This document shows positions 53,558-63,692 of a DNA stretch of 64,000 bases, in pieces. The translations under genes were made by a program, and so were the position numbers. Every line of letters starts with the position of its first letter. Position 1 is the stretch's first letter. Under the pieces are notes generated by a model. The model saw only the letters and a list, made by a program, of their open reading frames with translations. It was not told the origin of the DNA and made no database searches. The DNA is taken from the NCBI GenBank assembly GCA_030540075.1, contig JAUNWX010000003.1:18029-82028 (forward strand), in the 5' to 3' direction. This DNA comes from Lachnospiraceae bacterium. Lineage in GTDB: Bacteria > Bacillota > Clostridia > Lachnospirales > Lachnospiraceae.

Positions 53558-53775
53558 CCCGGAGGACTGTCCCCGGCAGCCATACGAAGAGGTCGTGAAT
53601 AAATCCAAATCGGGCCCTTAGAACCAGTTGGAGTAATTTTTCCTTAGCACTCTCTGCAACACTGAGTTTTCATAAAGAAAACTCAGTCGTTTGCAGAGAG
53701 CCTACTGGTTCTTAGGGCCCGATTTGTGATTTTTCCGACCTCGAAGTACTGTGCTGCCGGGGACAGCCCTCCGGG
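53558..53775 (-). repeat. nested-hairpin intergenic element, copy C (inverted)
   Basis: Outer stem 53558-53580 with 53753-53775 (23 bp, one mismatch). Middle stem 53607-53628 with 53704-53725. Inner stem CTCTCTGCAA (53650-53659) with 53691-53700, enclosing ACTGAGTTTTC/GAAAACTCAGT (53661-53671 with 53677-53687). Reverse-complemented, it aligns with A and B, including the unpaired stretch near the 3' middle arm, but every stem has changed on both strands. It lies between the convergent proC and atpC. Confidence 0.83.
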
Positions 53776-53789
53776 ATCCTGACTTGTGA

Positions 53790-54218
53790 TTAAATGTAGT
53801 GTTTCTTCTGTGACGAGAACTCCAGTCGCGACAGTGCGCGGGCGAGGGATGACTGGGTCATCTTGAATTCGCCGACGGACTGCTTCTGGCGGAGCTGCTC
53901 GAGGGCACGCTCCTTCGCCTCCTCCGCACGACGCACATCGATCTCCTCTGCGGTTTCGCAGGTATCAACGAGCACCGTGATACGGTTGTTCGCACAGTTC
54001 ATGATGCCGCTGCTGACGAGCACCTCGATGCGCTCGCCATCCGGCTTCACGATTTCCATCGGTCCGGTCTCGACAGCCACAACACATGGCGCATGATGCG
54101 CCATCAGGCCACGGAAGCCATCCGAAGTATTGATTTTCAGATACTGTGCATGCTCATCATAAAAAACCTTATTCGATGCAATCACCTGTAAACTGAACAG
54201 TGCTGGTGTGTCTGCCAT
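53790..54218 (-). CDS. atpC: ATP synthase F1 epsilon subunit
   Basis: 142 residues. N-terminal beta-sandwich (FSLQVIASNKVFYDEHAQYL, GLMAHHAPCV, SSGIMNCANNRITVLVDT) and C-terminal helical hairpin with the DVRRAEEAKERALEQL helix. It is the rotor subunit that couples gamma to the c-ring and can inhibit hydrolysis. Last gene of the atp operon, 20 bases after atpD. Confidence 0.95.
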   Translation of the reverse strand: MADTPALFSLQVIASNKVFYDEHAQYLKINTSDGFRGLMAHHAPCVVAVETGPMEIVKPDGERIEVLVSSGIMNCANNRITVLVDTCETAEEIDVRRAEEAKERALEQLRQKQSVGEFKMTQSSLARALSRLEFSSQKKHYI

Positions 54219-54238
54219 TTCAAAACCTCTCTCAACAT

Positions 54239-55651
<1,413 letters not shown>

Positions 55652-55798
55652 TCAACCTTTCTAACAGATGAGGCCAATGCTTCCGCCGTGCCCTCATCAC
55701 GTCTCTCTTCTCTCTCAAAACCACCACGTCATGTTCATCAACGCGCATATCTGCACGGCCTGTATACGTGCCATGCTCTGACATACGGCATTCATGTA

Positions 55799-56707
55799 CT
55801 ACTTCCGCTGCTGCGCGCGGGCGCCTGCGGCGATCTCCGTGATTTCCTGTGTGATCTGTGCCTGACGCTGCCGATTATACTGTATGCTCAGCTGCTGCTT
55901 CAGCTTGTTACCACTGCGGTTCGCGGCATCCATCGCGGTCATACGTGCATTCTGCTCCGAGCAGAAGGACTCGACCAGCGCACTGTAGATGAAACCGTTC
56001 AGATAATCCGGGATGACGTTATCGATGATGGCCTTCGGTGTCGGACGCATACGGAACTCCTCCATACCCGCGACCATCGGCACCGTCGTTCCCAGCACGC
56101 CGCCGTTCAGCTTATCCAGCGGAAGCAGCTGCTCGGTCTCGGTGACCATCTCCAGACTGTTCTTCATACGTGTATACACGATGTAGAGCGCATCGAACTC
56201 ATGTGCCTCGAAGAGATCCAGCATATGGCCCGTGATGACACGTGCCCGATGCAGGGTCGGATTCTGCGCCGTATAGTGGAAGTGGTGCGCGATCGGCTCG
56301 TTCTGTGCATGGAAGTAGGCACGGCCCATCTCGCCGACGACGAACAGCTGATGATTCGGACGCTCCCGGAGGATCTCCTCGGTCCGCTTGATCACATTAT
56401 GATTATAGGCACCGGCGAGGCCCTTATCCGCTGTCACGCAGATGACCGCCGTCTTATAATCCCTCGGTTCCATCGTTTCACGAACCGAACGACGCACATC
56501 CAGGTATGGATGCGTGAAATCCTCCGGCAGATGACGCAGGATACGCTGGATCATCGTCTGCAGCGTATAGAAATACGGCTCGGTCTTCGCCAGATCCGTC
56601 TTCGCCTTCCGGAGCTTCGTACTGGAGATGAGGTACATGGCGTTGGTGATTTTCAGCGTATTATCGATGCTCGAGATACGGTCCCGAAGCTCTCTTGTTG
56701 TTGCCAT
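55799..56707 (-). CDS. atpG: ATP synthase F1 gamma subunit
   Basis: 302 residues. The N-terminal helix RELRDRISSIDNTLKITNAM and C-terminal helix FCSEQNARMTAMDAANRSGNKL form the central stalk coiled coil; VTADKGLAGAYNHNVI starts the globular part. The start at 56707 has AGGAG upstream and is the family start; the frame is open to 56752. Preceded by a 117-base gap with a large nested hairpin. Confidence 0.96.
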   Translation of the reverse strand: MATTRELRDRISSIDNTLKITNAMYLISSTKLRKAKTDLAKTEPYFYTLQTMIQRILRHLPEDFTHPYLDVRRSVRETMEPRDYKTAVICVTADKGLAGAYNHNVIKRTEEILRERPNHQLFVVGEMGRAYFHAQNEPIAHHFHYTAQNPTLHRARVITGHMLDLFEAHEFDALYIVYTRMKNSLEMVTETEQLLPLDKLNGGVLGTTVPMVAGMEEFRMRPTPKAIIDNVIPDYLNGFIYSALVESFCSEQNARMTAMDAANRSGNKLKQQLSIQYNRQRQAQITQEITEIAAGARAQQRK

Positions 56708-56726
56708 GATGTACTCCTGTCTTCGG

Positions 56727-56806
56727 CCAATGCTTCCTGCCGGCATCCTCATGTCCCGGAGTCACTTCGACTCCGCTGGGTGACGATGCTTCGCCGGAAG
56801 CATTGG
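56727..56806 (-). other. intraoperonic nested hairpin between atpHA and atpG
   Basis: CCAATGCTTCC (56727-56737) pairs with GGAAGCATTGG (56796-56806). Inside, GCATC/GATGC and GGAGTC/GACTCC can pair in turn. It has no U-tract. It occupies nearly the whole gap and could set differential stability of the alpha and gamma messages. The GCATTGGCC motif recurs in other gaps of the operon. Confidence 0.6.
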
Positions 56807-56824
56807 CGCTATATGATGAAACGC

Positions 56825-58873
56825 TTAGACTGCGCTCGTGCTTTCCGTTGACTTGTGCTCGCTGTCCCAGAGCTTCAGGAACTCGTCGGCGACCGCAAGA
56901 ATGTTCTTCTTCGCATCGTCATCGAGTACCTTTGAGATCTCGAGGTTCTTGCCGATCTCCGGATAGCGCTGTGCGAAATACGCGAGCATCTCGCCCTGGA
57001 ACGCCTTCACAAGCTTCGGCTCGACCGTCATCAGCTTCTTATTTAAAGCTGTGACGAGGGTGATGACCTGATCCGACAGCGACATCGGATGACCGAGCGG
57101 CTGCTTCAGGAGCTCCATGAGCACCTTACCCTGGGTCAGGAGATCACGGGTGTTCTGATCGAGATCCGAGGAGAACTGTGTGAAGACGGCCATCTCACGA
57201 TACTGCGCGAGATCGATACGGAGCGAACCGGACGCCTTCTTCATGGCCTTCGCCTGCGCCGCACCACCGACTCGGGATACGGACAGACCGACGTTGACGG
57301 CCGGACGCTGACCCTCGAAGAAGAGGTTGCTCTCGAGGAATATCTGACCATCGGTGATGGAGATGACGTTCGTCGGGATATAGGCCGATACATCACCATC
57401 CTGGGTCTCGATGATCGGAAGGGCGGTGATGGAGCCACCACCGAGCTTCTCGGAGAGACGGCAGGAACGCTCGAGCAGTCTCGAGTGCAGATAGAAGACA
57501 TCGCCAGGGTAGGCCTCACGTCCCGGTGCACGACCGAGGAGCAGGGAGAGCGCACGGTAGGCGACGGCGTGCTTACTGAGGTCATCGTAGACGATCAGGA
57601 CATCCTGTCCCTTGTACATGAAGTACTCGGCGAGGGAGGTCGCGGCATACGGTGCGATGTACTGGATCGGCGCCGGATCGGCCGCGGTGGCTGCCATGAC
57701 GCAGGTGTACTTCATCGCGTCGTGCTTCTTCAGGTTCTCGACCAGTGAAGCGACGGTCGACTCCTTCTGACCGATGGCGACATAGATACAGATACAGTTC
57801 TTGTCGGCCTGGTTCAGGATCGTATCCATCGCGATGGAGGTCTTACCGGTCTGACGGTCGCCGATGATCAGCTCACGCTGTCCACGACCGATCGGGAACA
57901 TGGAGTCGATGGCGAGGATACCGGTCTGCAGCGGCTCATTGACCGGCTGACGATCGATGATGCCCGGTGCCGGCTGCTCGATGGCACGGTACTCGTCCTC
58001 ATGGATCGGACCGAGGCCGTCGATCGGCTCACCGATGGCGTTCACGACACGACCGAGGTAGTCGTTGGATACCGGCACACCGGCCATACGACCGGTACGC
58101 ATACCGCGGCTGCCCTCGCCGAGTCCGGCCTCGTCACCGAAGAGGATGACACCGATGCGGTTCCGCTCGATATTCTGTACCATACCCTTGGTGCCGTTAT
58201 CGAACTCGATGACCTCACCATACATGGCATGATCGAGGCCGTTCATGATGGCGATACCATCACCGACGCTCTCGATGAAGCCGATTTCCTTCTTCTCAGC
58301 CTTCAGGTCGAAGTTCGAGATGCCCTTCTGAAGAATCGTCAGGATGTCGGCATCGCTTGCGAGGCTGGAACGGGTATTCCGGATCTGCTCGAGGAACTGA
58401 TTCCGGCGGCCGCTCGTCGACCAGTCGTACTGATCATTGCCCACCTCGAGGATGAAGCCGCCACCGAGCGTCTTATCCTCCTGCATCTGGAAATCGAAGT
58501 GCTGTGTCTTATACTTATCAAAAACGAACTTCTGAATATTCAGGAGCTGCTTCTCCGTCGGCTTCGTCACATAGCGAAGGCGGACCTGGATCTGGCGCTC
58601 TGCATTTGCACGGATCTCACCGTACTGCTGTGCGATGTCCTTCCAGCTTCCGAGCGCATTCTGCTCACAGAGAAGCTTCAGGGTATCGCGCACCTCGGTC
58701 GGGAACACACTGTCGATGATGGTGTTTCTCTTCTCCAGTGACACGGTCGGATCACCGAGCTCGGAAAGGGTTTCCGGAAGGACCTCGAAGATACGTGAGG
58801 TCGAATTCACTACGCTCGGAGAAACCTGCAGCTGAATCAGACGTTCTGCAATCTCTCTTGCATTCTGCGTCAT
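56825..58873 (-). CDS. atpHA: fused ATP synthase F1 delta-alpha subunit
   Basis: 682 residues in one uninterrupted frame. Residues 1 to about 163 are the delta subunit (helical N-terminal domain; C-terminal GGGFILEVGNDQYDWSTSGRR). Residues from about 168 on are a full alpha subunit: DILTILQKGISNFDLKAEKKEIG, VGDGIAIMNGLDHAMYGE, Walker A GDRQTGKTS near 338-346, and the C-terminal helical bundle. The alpha part, about 515 residues, is normal length, so delta's C-terminus leads into alpha's N-terminal helix with almost no linker. No stop, frameshift or Shine-Dalgarno plus start codon is visible at the junction. It sits where atpH and atpA normally lie in order, so the fusion arose by joining neighbours. 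Confidence 0.93.
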   Translation of the reverse strand: MTQNAREIAERLIQLQVSPSVVNSTSRIFEVLPETLSELGDPTVSLEKRNTIIDSVFPTEVRDTLKLLCEQNALGSWKDIAQQYGEIRANAERQIQVRLRYVTKPTEKQLLNIQKFVFDKYKTQHFDFQMQEDKTLGGGFILEVGNDQYDWSTSGRRNQFLEQIRNTRSSLASDADILTILQKGISNFDLKAEKKEIGFIESVGDGIAIMNGLDHAMYGEVIEFDNGTKGMVQNIERNRIGVILFGDEAGLGEGSRGMRTGRMAGVPVSNDYLGRVVNAIGEPIDGLGPIHEDEYRAIEQPAPGIIDRQPVNEPLQTGILAIDSMFPIGRGQRELIIGDRQTGKTSIAMDTILNQADKNCICIYVAIGQKESTVASLVENLKKHDAMKYTCVMAATAADPAPIQYIAPYAATSLAEYFMYKGQDVLIVYDDLSKHAVAYRALSLLLGRAPGREAYPGDVFYLHSRLLERSCRLSEKLGGGSITALPIIETQDGDVSAYIPTNVISITDGQIFLESNLFFEGQRPAVNVGLSVSRVGGAAQAKAMKKASGSLRIDLAQYREMAVFTQFSSDLDQNTRDLLTQGKVLMELLKQPLGHPMSLSDQVITLVTALNKKLMTVEPKLVKAFQGEMLAYFAQRYPEIGKNLEISKVLDDDAKKNILAVADEFLKLWDSEHKSTESTSAV

Positions 58874-58876
58874 CGC

Positions 58877-59383
58877 TTATGCCTCCTTCGTGCCGTTCGG
58901 CTTCTGACCCTCACTGTCGCTCAGGAACTGGTCAAACAGCTGGCTGTCGTTCGCTGCACTGTCGTGGGAGGTCGCGATCTTATAGGCTGCCTGTGCGACG
59001 AGCACGGCCATCTGCTGCTGCATCTCATGCTGCTTCGTCTCGGCGTCCTTCTCGGCCTGGATCTTCGCCTCGGCGATGATCTTGTCGGCCTTCTTGTTGG
59101 CGTTGTGGATGATCTCGTCGTATTCCTTCGACGCATCGATCTTCGCCTGGTTGATGGTCTCCTGGCGCTCTGTCTCGATGTTCGTCAGGCTCGCCTCATA
59201 CTTCGCCTTCAGCGCGGCTGCCTCCTGATTGACGGCATCTGCATTTTTAAACGATGCCTCGATCTCGCTCTGACGCTTCTCGAGGATCGCACGTACCGGC
59301 TTGAAGAGGAACTTCTTCATAAGGAAAGCCAGGAACAGCAGGTTGATCACGGTAAATAATAAGTTGATATCTACTCTTAACAT
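58877..59383 (-). CDS. atpF: ATP synthase Fo b subunit
   Basis: 168 residues. One N-terminal span (INLLFTVINLLFLAFLMKKFLF) followed by a long charged helix (KPVRAILEKRQSEIEASFKNADA and on) that forms the peripheral stalk dimer. A short C-terminal tail rich in Ser/Asn/Asp precedes the stop 3 bases from atpHA. Its C-terminus should contact the delta part of the fused protein. Confidence 0.95.
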   Translation of the reverse strand: MLRVDINLLFTVINLLFLAFLMKKFLFKPVRAILEKRQSEIEASFKNADAVNQEAAALKAKYEASLTNIETERQETINQAKIDASKEYDEIIHNANKKADKIIAEAKIQAEKDAETKQHEMQQQMAVLVAQAAYKIATSHDSAANDSQLFDQFLSDSEGQKPNGTKEA

Positions 59384-59498
59384 GTTTCTTCTCCTGTCTT
59401 CACTGTACTACTGTCTTTTCGCTGCACCGCCTTCGGCCAATGCAGTCTCATCGGTACCCTCCCGCACATCATCGCGGGCAGGATAGCTCGAACGAAGA

Positions 59499-59720
59499 TC
59501 AGCCCAGGAAGAAGATGCAGAGGATACCGAGAACGAAACCGTAGATCGCGGTTGCCTCGGCGAGGGCACAACCAAGAAGCAGGATTCTCATGATCTTGCC
59601 GTCTGCCTCCGGCTGTCTTGCGATGGCCTCTGCTGCCTTACCGGTTGCGATACCGATGGAAAGACCTGCACCGATGCAGGCGAATGCTGCTAAACCGACA
59701 CCAATTGCTGTTACGCTCAT
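59499..59720 (-). CDS. atpE: ATP synthase Fo c subunit
   Basis: 73 residues, helical hairpin. The polar loop is ARQPEADGK and the ion-binding Glu lies in CALAEATAIYG. The Gln of the first helix and the Ser after the Glu that mark sodium-binding c-rings (as in Ilyobacter) are Ile and Ala here, so proton coupling is more likely, though Thr and Tyr of the sodium motif remain. AAAGGAG precedes the start. Confidence 0.95.
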   Translation of the reverse strand: MSVTAIGVGLAAFACIGAGLSIGIATGKAAEAIARQPEADGKIMRILLLGCALAEATAIYGFVLGILCIFFLG

Positions 59721-59894
59721 AATTTTTCTCCTTTAATCATCATTCATACATCAGCGGTCCTCTTGATCCTGATCGCTGTGTTTCTGCCGGCCTTCATCTC
59801 GACGTGAAGGCTTCGTTTCATGTCTGCTTCGTGACGATCTCCCGGTCGACGGCATTGGCCGAAGCAGGGGAGACGGTCTGTGGATGGATGCGGT

Positions 59895-60581
59895 TTACTC
59901 CACCGCGTCCTGGATGTAAAGCGATGTCAGGAATACGAAAACGTACGCCTGAATCAGTCCGTCGAATATATCAAAATAGAGACTGAAGATGGCCGGGATT
60001 CCGACCGGAACTACCATCTTGATGAGCTCCATGATGATAAATGCGCCGAGGACGTTACCGAAAAGTCGCATGCACAGGGACAGCGGACGAATCACCAGCT
60101 CGAGGATGTTGATCGGTGTAACGATCGCGACCGGCTGTGAAAAGCTCTTCAGCCAGCCCTTCGTGCCCTTCGCGCGGATACCCGCGACCTCGATCAGTAC
60201 GATACTGATGAGTGAAAGACCGATGGTGACATTCAGATCCTTGGTCGGCGGCTTCAGTCCGAACAGGCCGATCACGTTGGACACTCCGATATAGATGAGG
60301 ATGACGGAAATCAGGGTTCCATACTGCTTTCCCTTCTCTCCCAGCATCCCGTTGATGAAGTTGTCCAGGAAGGTGACGATCATTTCTGCGACCTGCTGAC
60401 GTTTACCCGGGTTGTGTACCTTCAGGTTCGAACCCAGATAGATGGAAAGCGCAGCCAGTACAGCCATGATCACCCAGGTGATGACGGTCGATTCGGCAAC
60501 TTGAATTCCTCCGAACACCGGAATCGTGAATGCAGTGGCGACCTGCAGCTGTTCCTGGAGTTCCGAAGTAAATTGCTCCAT
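59895..60581 (-). CDS. atpB: ATP synthase Fo a subunit
   Basis: 228 residues, five or six spans. The essential Arg is in SLCMRLFGNVLGAF and a further conserved polar stretch is FDIFDGLIQAYVFVFLTSLYI. Together with the c-ring it forms the ion channel. The start at 60581 has GGAGG upstream; an open frame to 60686 is the translated leader. First gene of the operon; no atpI is visible ahead. Confidence 0.95.
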   Translation of the reverse strand: MEQFTSELQEQLQVATAFTIPVFGGIQVAESTVITWVIMAVLAALSIYLGSNLKVHNPGKRQQVAEMIVTFLDNFINGMLGEKGKQYGTLISVILIYIGVSNVIGLFGLKPPTKDLNVTIGLSLISIVLIEVAGIRAKGTKGWLKSFSQPVAIVTPINILELVIRPLSLCMRLFGNVLGAFIIMELIKMVVPVGIPAIFSLYFDIFDGLIQAYVFVFLTSLYIQDAVE

Positions 60582-60645
60582 TCTACTACCTCCATTTTCT
60601 TTTACGTAAGCGCTCAGGAGGGATGCCGCTCCGGGTGCCGTATGC

Positions 60646-60683
60646 AATAAAAAAATTCCGTACCGAAACCGGCCAACGGAATT
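60646..60683 (-). terminator. terminator-like hairpin in the atp leader (possible attenuator)
   Basis: On the minus strand AATTCCGT (60676-60683) pairs with ACGGAATT (60654-60661), followed by a run of seven T. It lies between the atp promoter and atpB with no gene in front of it, so it would stop atp transcripts early unless bypassed. Confidence 0.7.
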
Positions 60684-60686
60684 CAT

Positions 60687-60722
60687 CTATGCAGGGCAGC
60701 CCCCTTTTCCGGGCAGGCATAG
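60687..60722 (-). other. leader hairpin upstream of the attenuator-like stem
   Basis: CTATGC (60687-60692) and GCATAG (60717-60722) pair, with GGGC/GCCC options inside. Together with the following terminator stem it fills most of the transcribed leader and could be the switching partner. Confidence 0.45.
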
Positions 60723-60745
60723 TGCTCCCGATCACTTCGGTTGCT

Positions 60746-60773
60746 ATTATATTCCGCAATTTTTTATATTCAA
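60746..60773 (-). promoter_or_regulatory. atp operon promoter
   Basis: On the minus strand, -35 TTGAAT (60768-60773) and -10 TATAAT (60746-60751) are 16 bases apart in an A+T-rich tract. The expected transcript start leaves a leader of about 155 bases before atpB. Confidence 0.8.
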
Positions 60774-60990
60774 GCCGTATTTTTTATATATTTAACATGT
60801 CATTTTGACTTAGATTGTTCAATTTGATACATTAATAACAAGGAGTCTGTTCATTTTTGGAACTATTCTCCATTGTTGTCACGAATCCTGTTTCGTGACC
60901 TGAAGCAGTTTATCTCATGGCATCCGGACGCATCGCCGTCATGGCGGATCTGCTCTCCACCCGATGTTCGAAAACAGTGAAGGAGTCCCT

Positions 60991-61881
60991 ATGGTTTCGT
61001 ATGATTATTATCGCATCTTCTATTATGTCGGCAGCTGCCGCAGCTTCACGCAGGCGGCGCGTATGCTCGGCTCGAATCAGCCAAACGTCAGCCGCGCGAT
61101 GAACAGTCTCGAGGCAGAGCTCGGCTGTAAGCTCATGCACCGCGGGAAGCGCGGCATCACCCTGACGCAGGTCGGGCAGAAGCTCTATGAGCATGTGGCG
61201 ATCGCGTATGAGCAGCTGAGCTTCGGCGAGCGCGAGCTCCGGAAGGAAGTCAATATGGAGAGCGGGCATGTCACGATCTCTGCCTCGGAGAACGCACTTC
61301 GTCTCGTACTGCTGCCGGTGCTCCGGGACTTTAAGAAGCGCTTCCCGGAGATCAGCATCAGCATCTCGAACCACTCGACGCCGCGTGCCCTGAAGGCGCT
61401 CCAGAACGGGCTCGCAGACATCGCGCTCGTGACCACTCCGCTGAAGATCCACGGAACGCTCTCGATGGAGCCGCTCTTCACCTTTAAGGAAATCCCGCTC
61501 GTCGGTCCGGGGCTCCGGCACCTCGCCGAGCAGCCAATGTCTCTCCGGGAGCTTGATACCTATCCGATCATCAGCGTCGGCCGCGACACCGGCACCCGTG
61601 AGCTCTATGTGCAGTACTTCCTGAATCATCAGCTGCCGTTCGATCCGGAGCTGGAGGCCTCCTCCACGGATCAGATCCTGCCGATGGTGGCGTATGATCT
61701 CGGGATCGGTTTCTATCCGGAGGCACTCGCGCGGGATGCCCTCGCACGTGGCGAGGTCTACCGCATCCAGCTCACGGATCCGCTGCCGGACCGGACCTTC
61801 TGTGCGGTCGTCGACCAGTCGCGTTCGCTGTCGACGGCGGCGGAGACGCTGCTGCAGGAGTTCGTCAAGCTTCGGCATTAA
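60991..61881 (+). CDS. LysR-family transcription regulator
   Basis: 296 residues. N-terminal winged helix (YYVGSCRSFTQAARMLGSNQPNVSRAMNSLEAELG) and a periplasmic-binding-like effector domain (VTISASENALRLVLLPVLRDF onward). AAGGAG lies before the ATG at 60991; a start nine codons earlier lacks one. It diverges from the atp operon with about 240 bases between its start and the atp promoter. No neighbouring biosynthetic target is obvious on the plus strand, so its regulon is unknown. Confidence 0.92.
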   Translation: MVSYDYYRIFYYVGSCRSFTQAARMLGSNQPNVSRAMNSLEAELGCKLMHRGKRGITLTQVGQKLYEHVAIAYEQLSFGERELRKEVNMESGHVTISASENALRLVLLPVLRDFKKRFPEISISISNHSTPRALKALQNGLADIALVTTPLKIHGTLSMEPLFTFKEIPLVGPGLRHLAEQPMSLRELDTYPIISVGRDTGTRELYVQYFLNHQLPFDPELEASSTDQILPMVAYDLGIGFYPEALARDALARGEVYRIQLTDPLPDRTFCAVVDQSRSLSTAAETLLQEFVKLRH

Positions 61882-61925
61882 AAAACTCCGTTGGAGAGAG
61901 GCAGCCCCTTTCCAACGGAGTTTTT
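61881..61925 (+). terminator. bidirectional terminator between lysR and the lipoprotein gene
   Basis: A perfect 15-bp stem (61881-61895 with 61911-61925) with A- and T-runs at both ends; it serves the two convergent genes. Confidence 0.9.
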
Positions 61926-61933
61926 AATATTTA

Positions 61934-63532
61934 TCAGCTGAAAATTCTCCAGCCGGCGATGAAGTGGTTTGCCCACCAGGAGCCGAGCGATCTGTGTACG
62001 ACACGTCCGTTCGAGGAGGATGCGTCGATGACGGTGCCGCCGCCGGCGACGATGCCGACGTGACCGGATACGACGATGATATCGCCGGCCTGCAGCTCGT
62101 TGTAGGATACACGACGGAATCGTCCCGGATTACGCCATCCGGAGGAGGTCATGTAGGATACACCGACGCCTGCCTGGTTGAGACACCAGTAGACGAAGCC
62201 GGAGCAGTCGAAGCTGTTCGGTCCCTTGGAGCCCCATACATACGGGCAGCCGATCTTCGAAGCTGCGATGGATACCAGTGCACCGGCGGATCCGGAGACG
62301 GTTGCTCCGCCGCCGACATTGCCGCTCACTGCACTGCTGTTATTCTTACTGCTGCTGTTGCTCTTATTTCCGGACGATGTGCTGTTGTTCCGGTTTGTGC
62401 TGCCCGAGCTGTTCTTCGGCTTCGATTTCGCCTTTCCGCTGTAGAACATGTTCATGGTCTGTGCACCGGCTGCACCATCCTGACCGAGTCCGTTCACCTT
62501 CTGGAAGTTCGCGACGGCATTCTTCGTCACTTCACCATAGTAGCCGGTGATGTTGCTCTTATCGAGGTAGCCGTACTTCGCGAGGTACTCCTGCAGGTTC
62601 TTGACGGAATCAGACTGCTCACCGAGACGCATCGCGAACGGCATCGCGTTCGGGTTCTCGAGTGCGGCTCTGGTATCCGGACCGAGGTAGCCGTCGACGA
62701 TCTGGTCGTTTCGTGCCTGGAAGGCCTTGATGGCTGCCTGCGTGCCCTGTCCGAAATTACCATCCGCTTCGCCGCTGAGGTAGCCGAGGTTGATGAGGTA
62801 CTGCTGGTACTTCTTGACGAGGTCAGACTGCTCACCGAGGGCGACGATGTTGGCCTTGACTTCATCTGAATAGAGGAGGTTATAGGTGGCCGTTCCATAC
62901 ACGCCATCCGCATTCAGTCCGTTCTGGGTCTGGAGCTTTTTCATCGCCTCCACGGTGGTTTCATCGTAGGTGCCGTTGACATCCGATGCGTGATAGAGAT
63001 AACCGAGGTTATAAAGACGATACTGGGCGTTCGTGACATCCGCGCCCTGGAAGCCCGGCTTCAGTGCGTAGTGCGGAGCGCTGTCGCTCATGATGGCATC
63101 CCAGGTCTGTACGCCGCAGATACCATCCTGCGCCATGCCGGCCTGACGCTGGAAATACTTCACGGCCTGTGAGGTCGCTTCTCCATAATAGGTCGTCGGT
63201 TCATCGGGATCCATAAAGCCGAGATCCATCAGTCGCTGCTGGAGTTCCGCGACGACGGAGTTGATGACGCCGACCGTCAGGTTGACCGGTGCAAGTTCCT
63301 CGGCAGATCCGTCAATGGTGACGCCGGCGATGGACGGGAGGACGTTCGAGTTGATGCCCAGTGCGGCGACGGCATCGACCGTGGCGGCTTCCGGAGCGGT
63401 GGTGACGACGATCTCCGATTCGGTCTCGGTCGCCGTCCGGGTATCCCCGATCTGCTGCTGACAGCCGGTCAGCACCAGCATACTGCCCGCCAGCATCAGT
63501 GCTGTCAGGCGGGTAAAGTTTCGATTTCGCAT
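61934..63532 (-). CDS. lipoprotein with peptidoglycan-binding repeats and NlpC/P60 endopeptidase domain
   Basis: 532 residues. A lipoprotein signal (LMLAGSMLVLTGC) anchors it outside the membrane. Four PG_binding_1-type repeats follow (begins VAELQQRLMDLGFMD, VTNAQYRLYNLGYLY, VKKYQQYLINLGYLS, VKNLQEYLAKYGYLD). Then comes a Ser/Asn/Lys linker and the NlpC/P60 domain with catalytic Cys in NSFDCSGFVYW and His in VSGHVGIVAGGG. It should cleave peptide stems in the cell wall, probably during growth or division. AAAGG precedes the ATG at 63532; the longer frame to 63595 is not supported. Confidence 0.93.
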   Translation of the reverse strand: MRNRNFTRLTALMLAGSMLVLTGCQQQIGDTRTATETESEIVVTTAPEAATVDAVAALGINSNVLPSIAGVTIDGSAEELAPVNLTVGVINSVVAELQQRLMDLGFMDPDEPTTYYGEATSQAVKYFQRQAGMAQDGICGVQTWDAIMSDSAPHYALKPGFQGADVTNAQYRLYNLGYLYHASDVNGTYDETTVEAMKKLQTQNGLNADGVYGTATYNLLYSDEVKANIVALGEQSDLVKKYQQYLINLGYLSGEADGNFGQGTQAAIKAFQARNDQIVDGYLGPDTRAALENPNAMPFAMRLGEQSDSVKNLQEYLAKYGYLDKSNITGYYGEVTKNAVANFQKVNGLGQDGAAGAQTMNMFYSGKAKSKPKNSSGSTNRNNSTSSGNKSNSSSKNNSSAVSGNVGGGATVSGSAGALVSIAASKIGCPYVWGSKGPNSFDCSGFVYWCLNQAGVGVSYMTSSGWRNPGRFRRVSYNELQAGDIIVVSGHVGIVAGGGTVIDASSSNGRVVHRSLGSWWANHFIAGWRIFS

Positions 63533-63692
63533 ATATTCGTAACCTTTCTGCTTCGTGTGTTCACTGTGGTGTTCGCTGTGCAGGATACATCGCACAGCTT
63601 GCCACTTTAAATTTCATCTTTATAAAAGTACATTATACCATGTCCGGGCCGCTGTACATTTAAAATTCTCTTACAATATTGAAGTTCCTGAC

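Noticed and set aside
60425-60435. GGTTCGAACCC resembling a tRNA T-arm
   Set aside because: It lies inside the conserved atpB coding frame and no acceptor or anticodon arms can be drawn around it.
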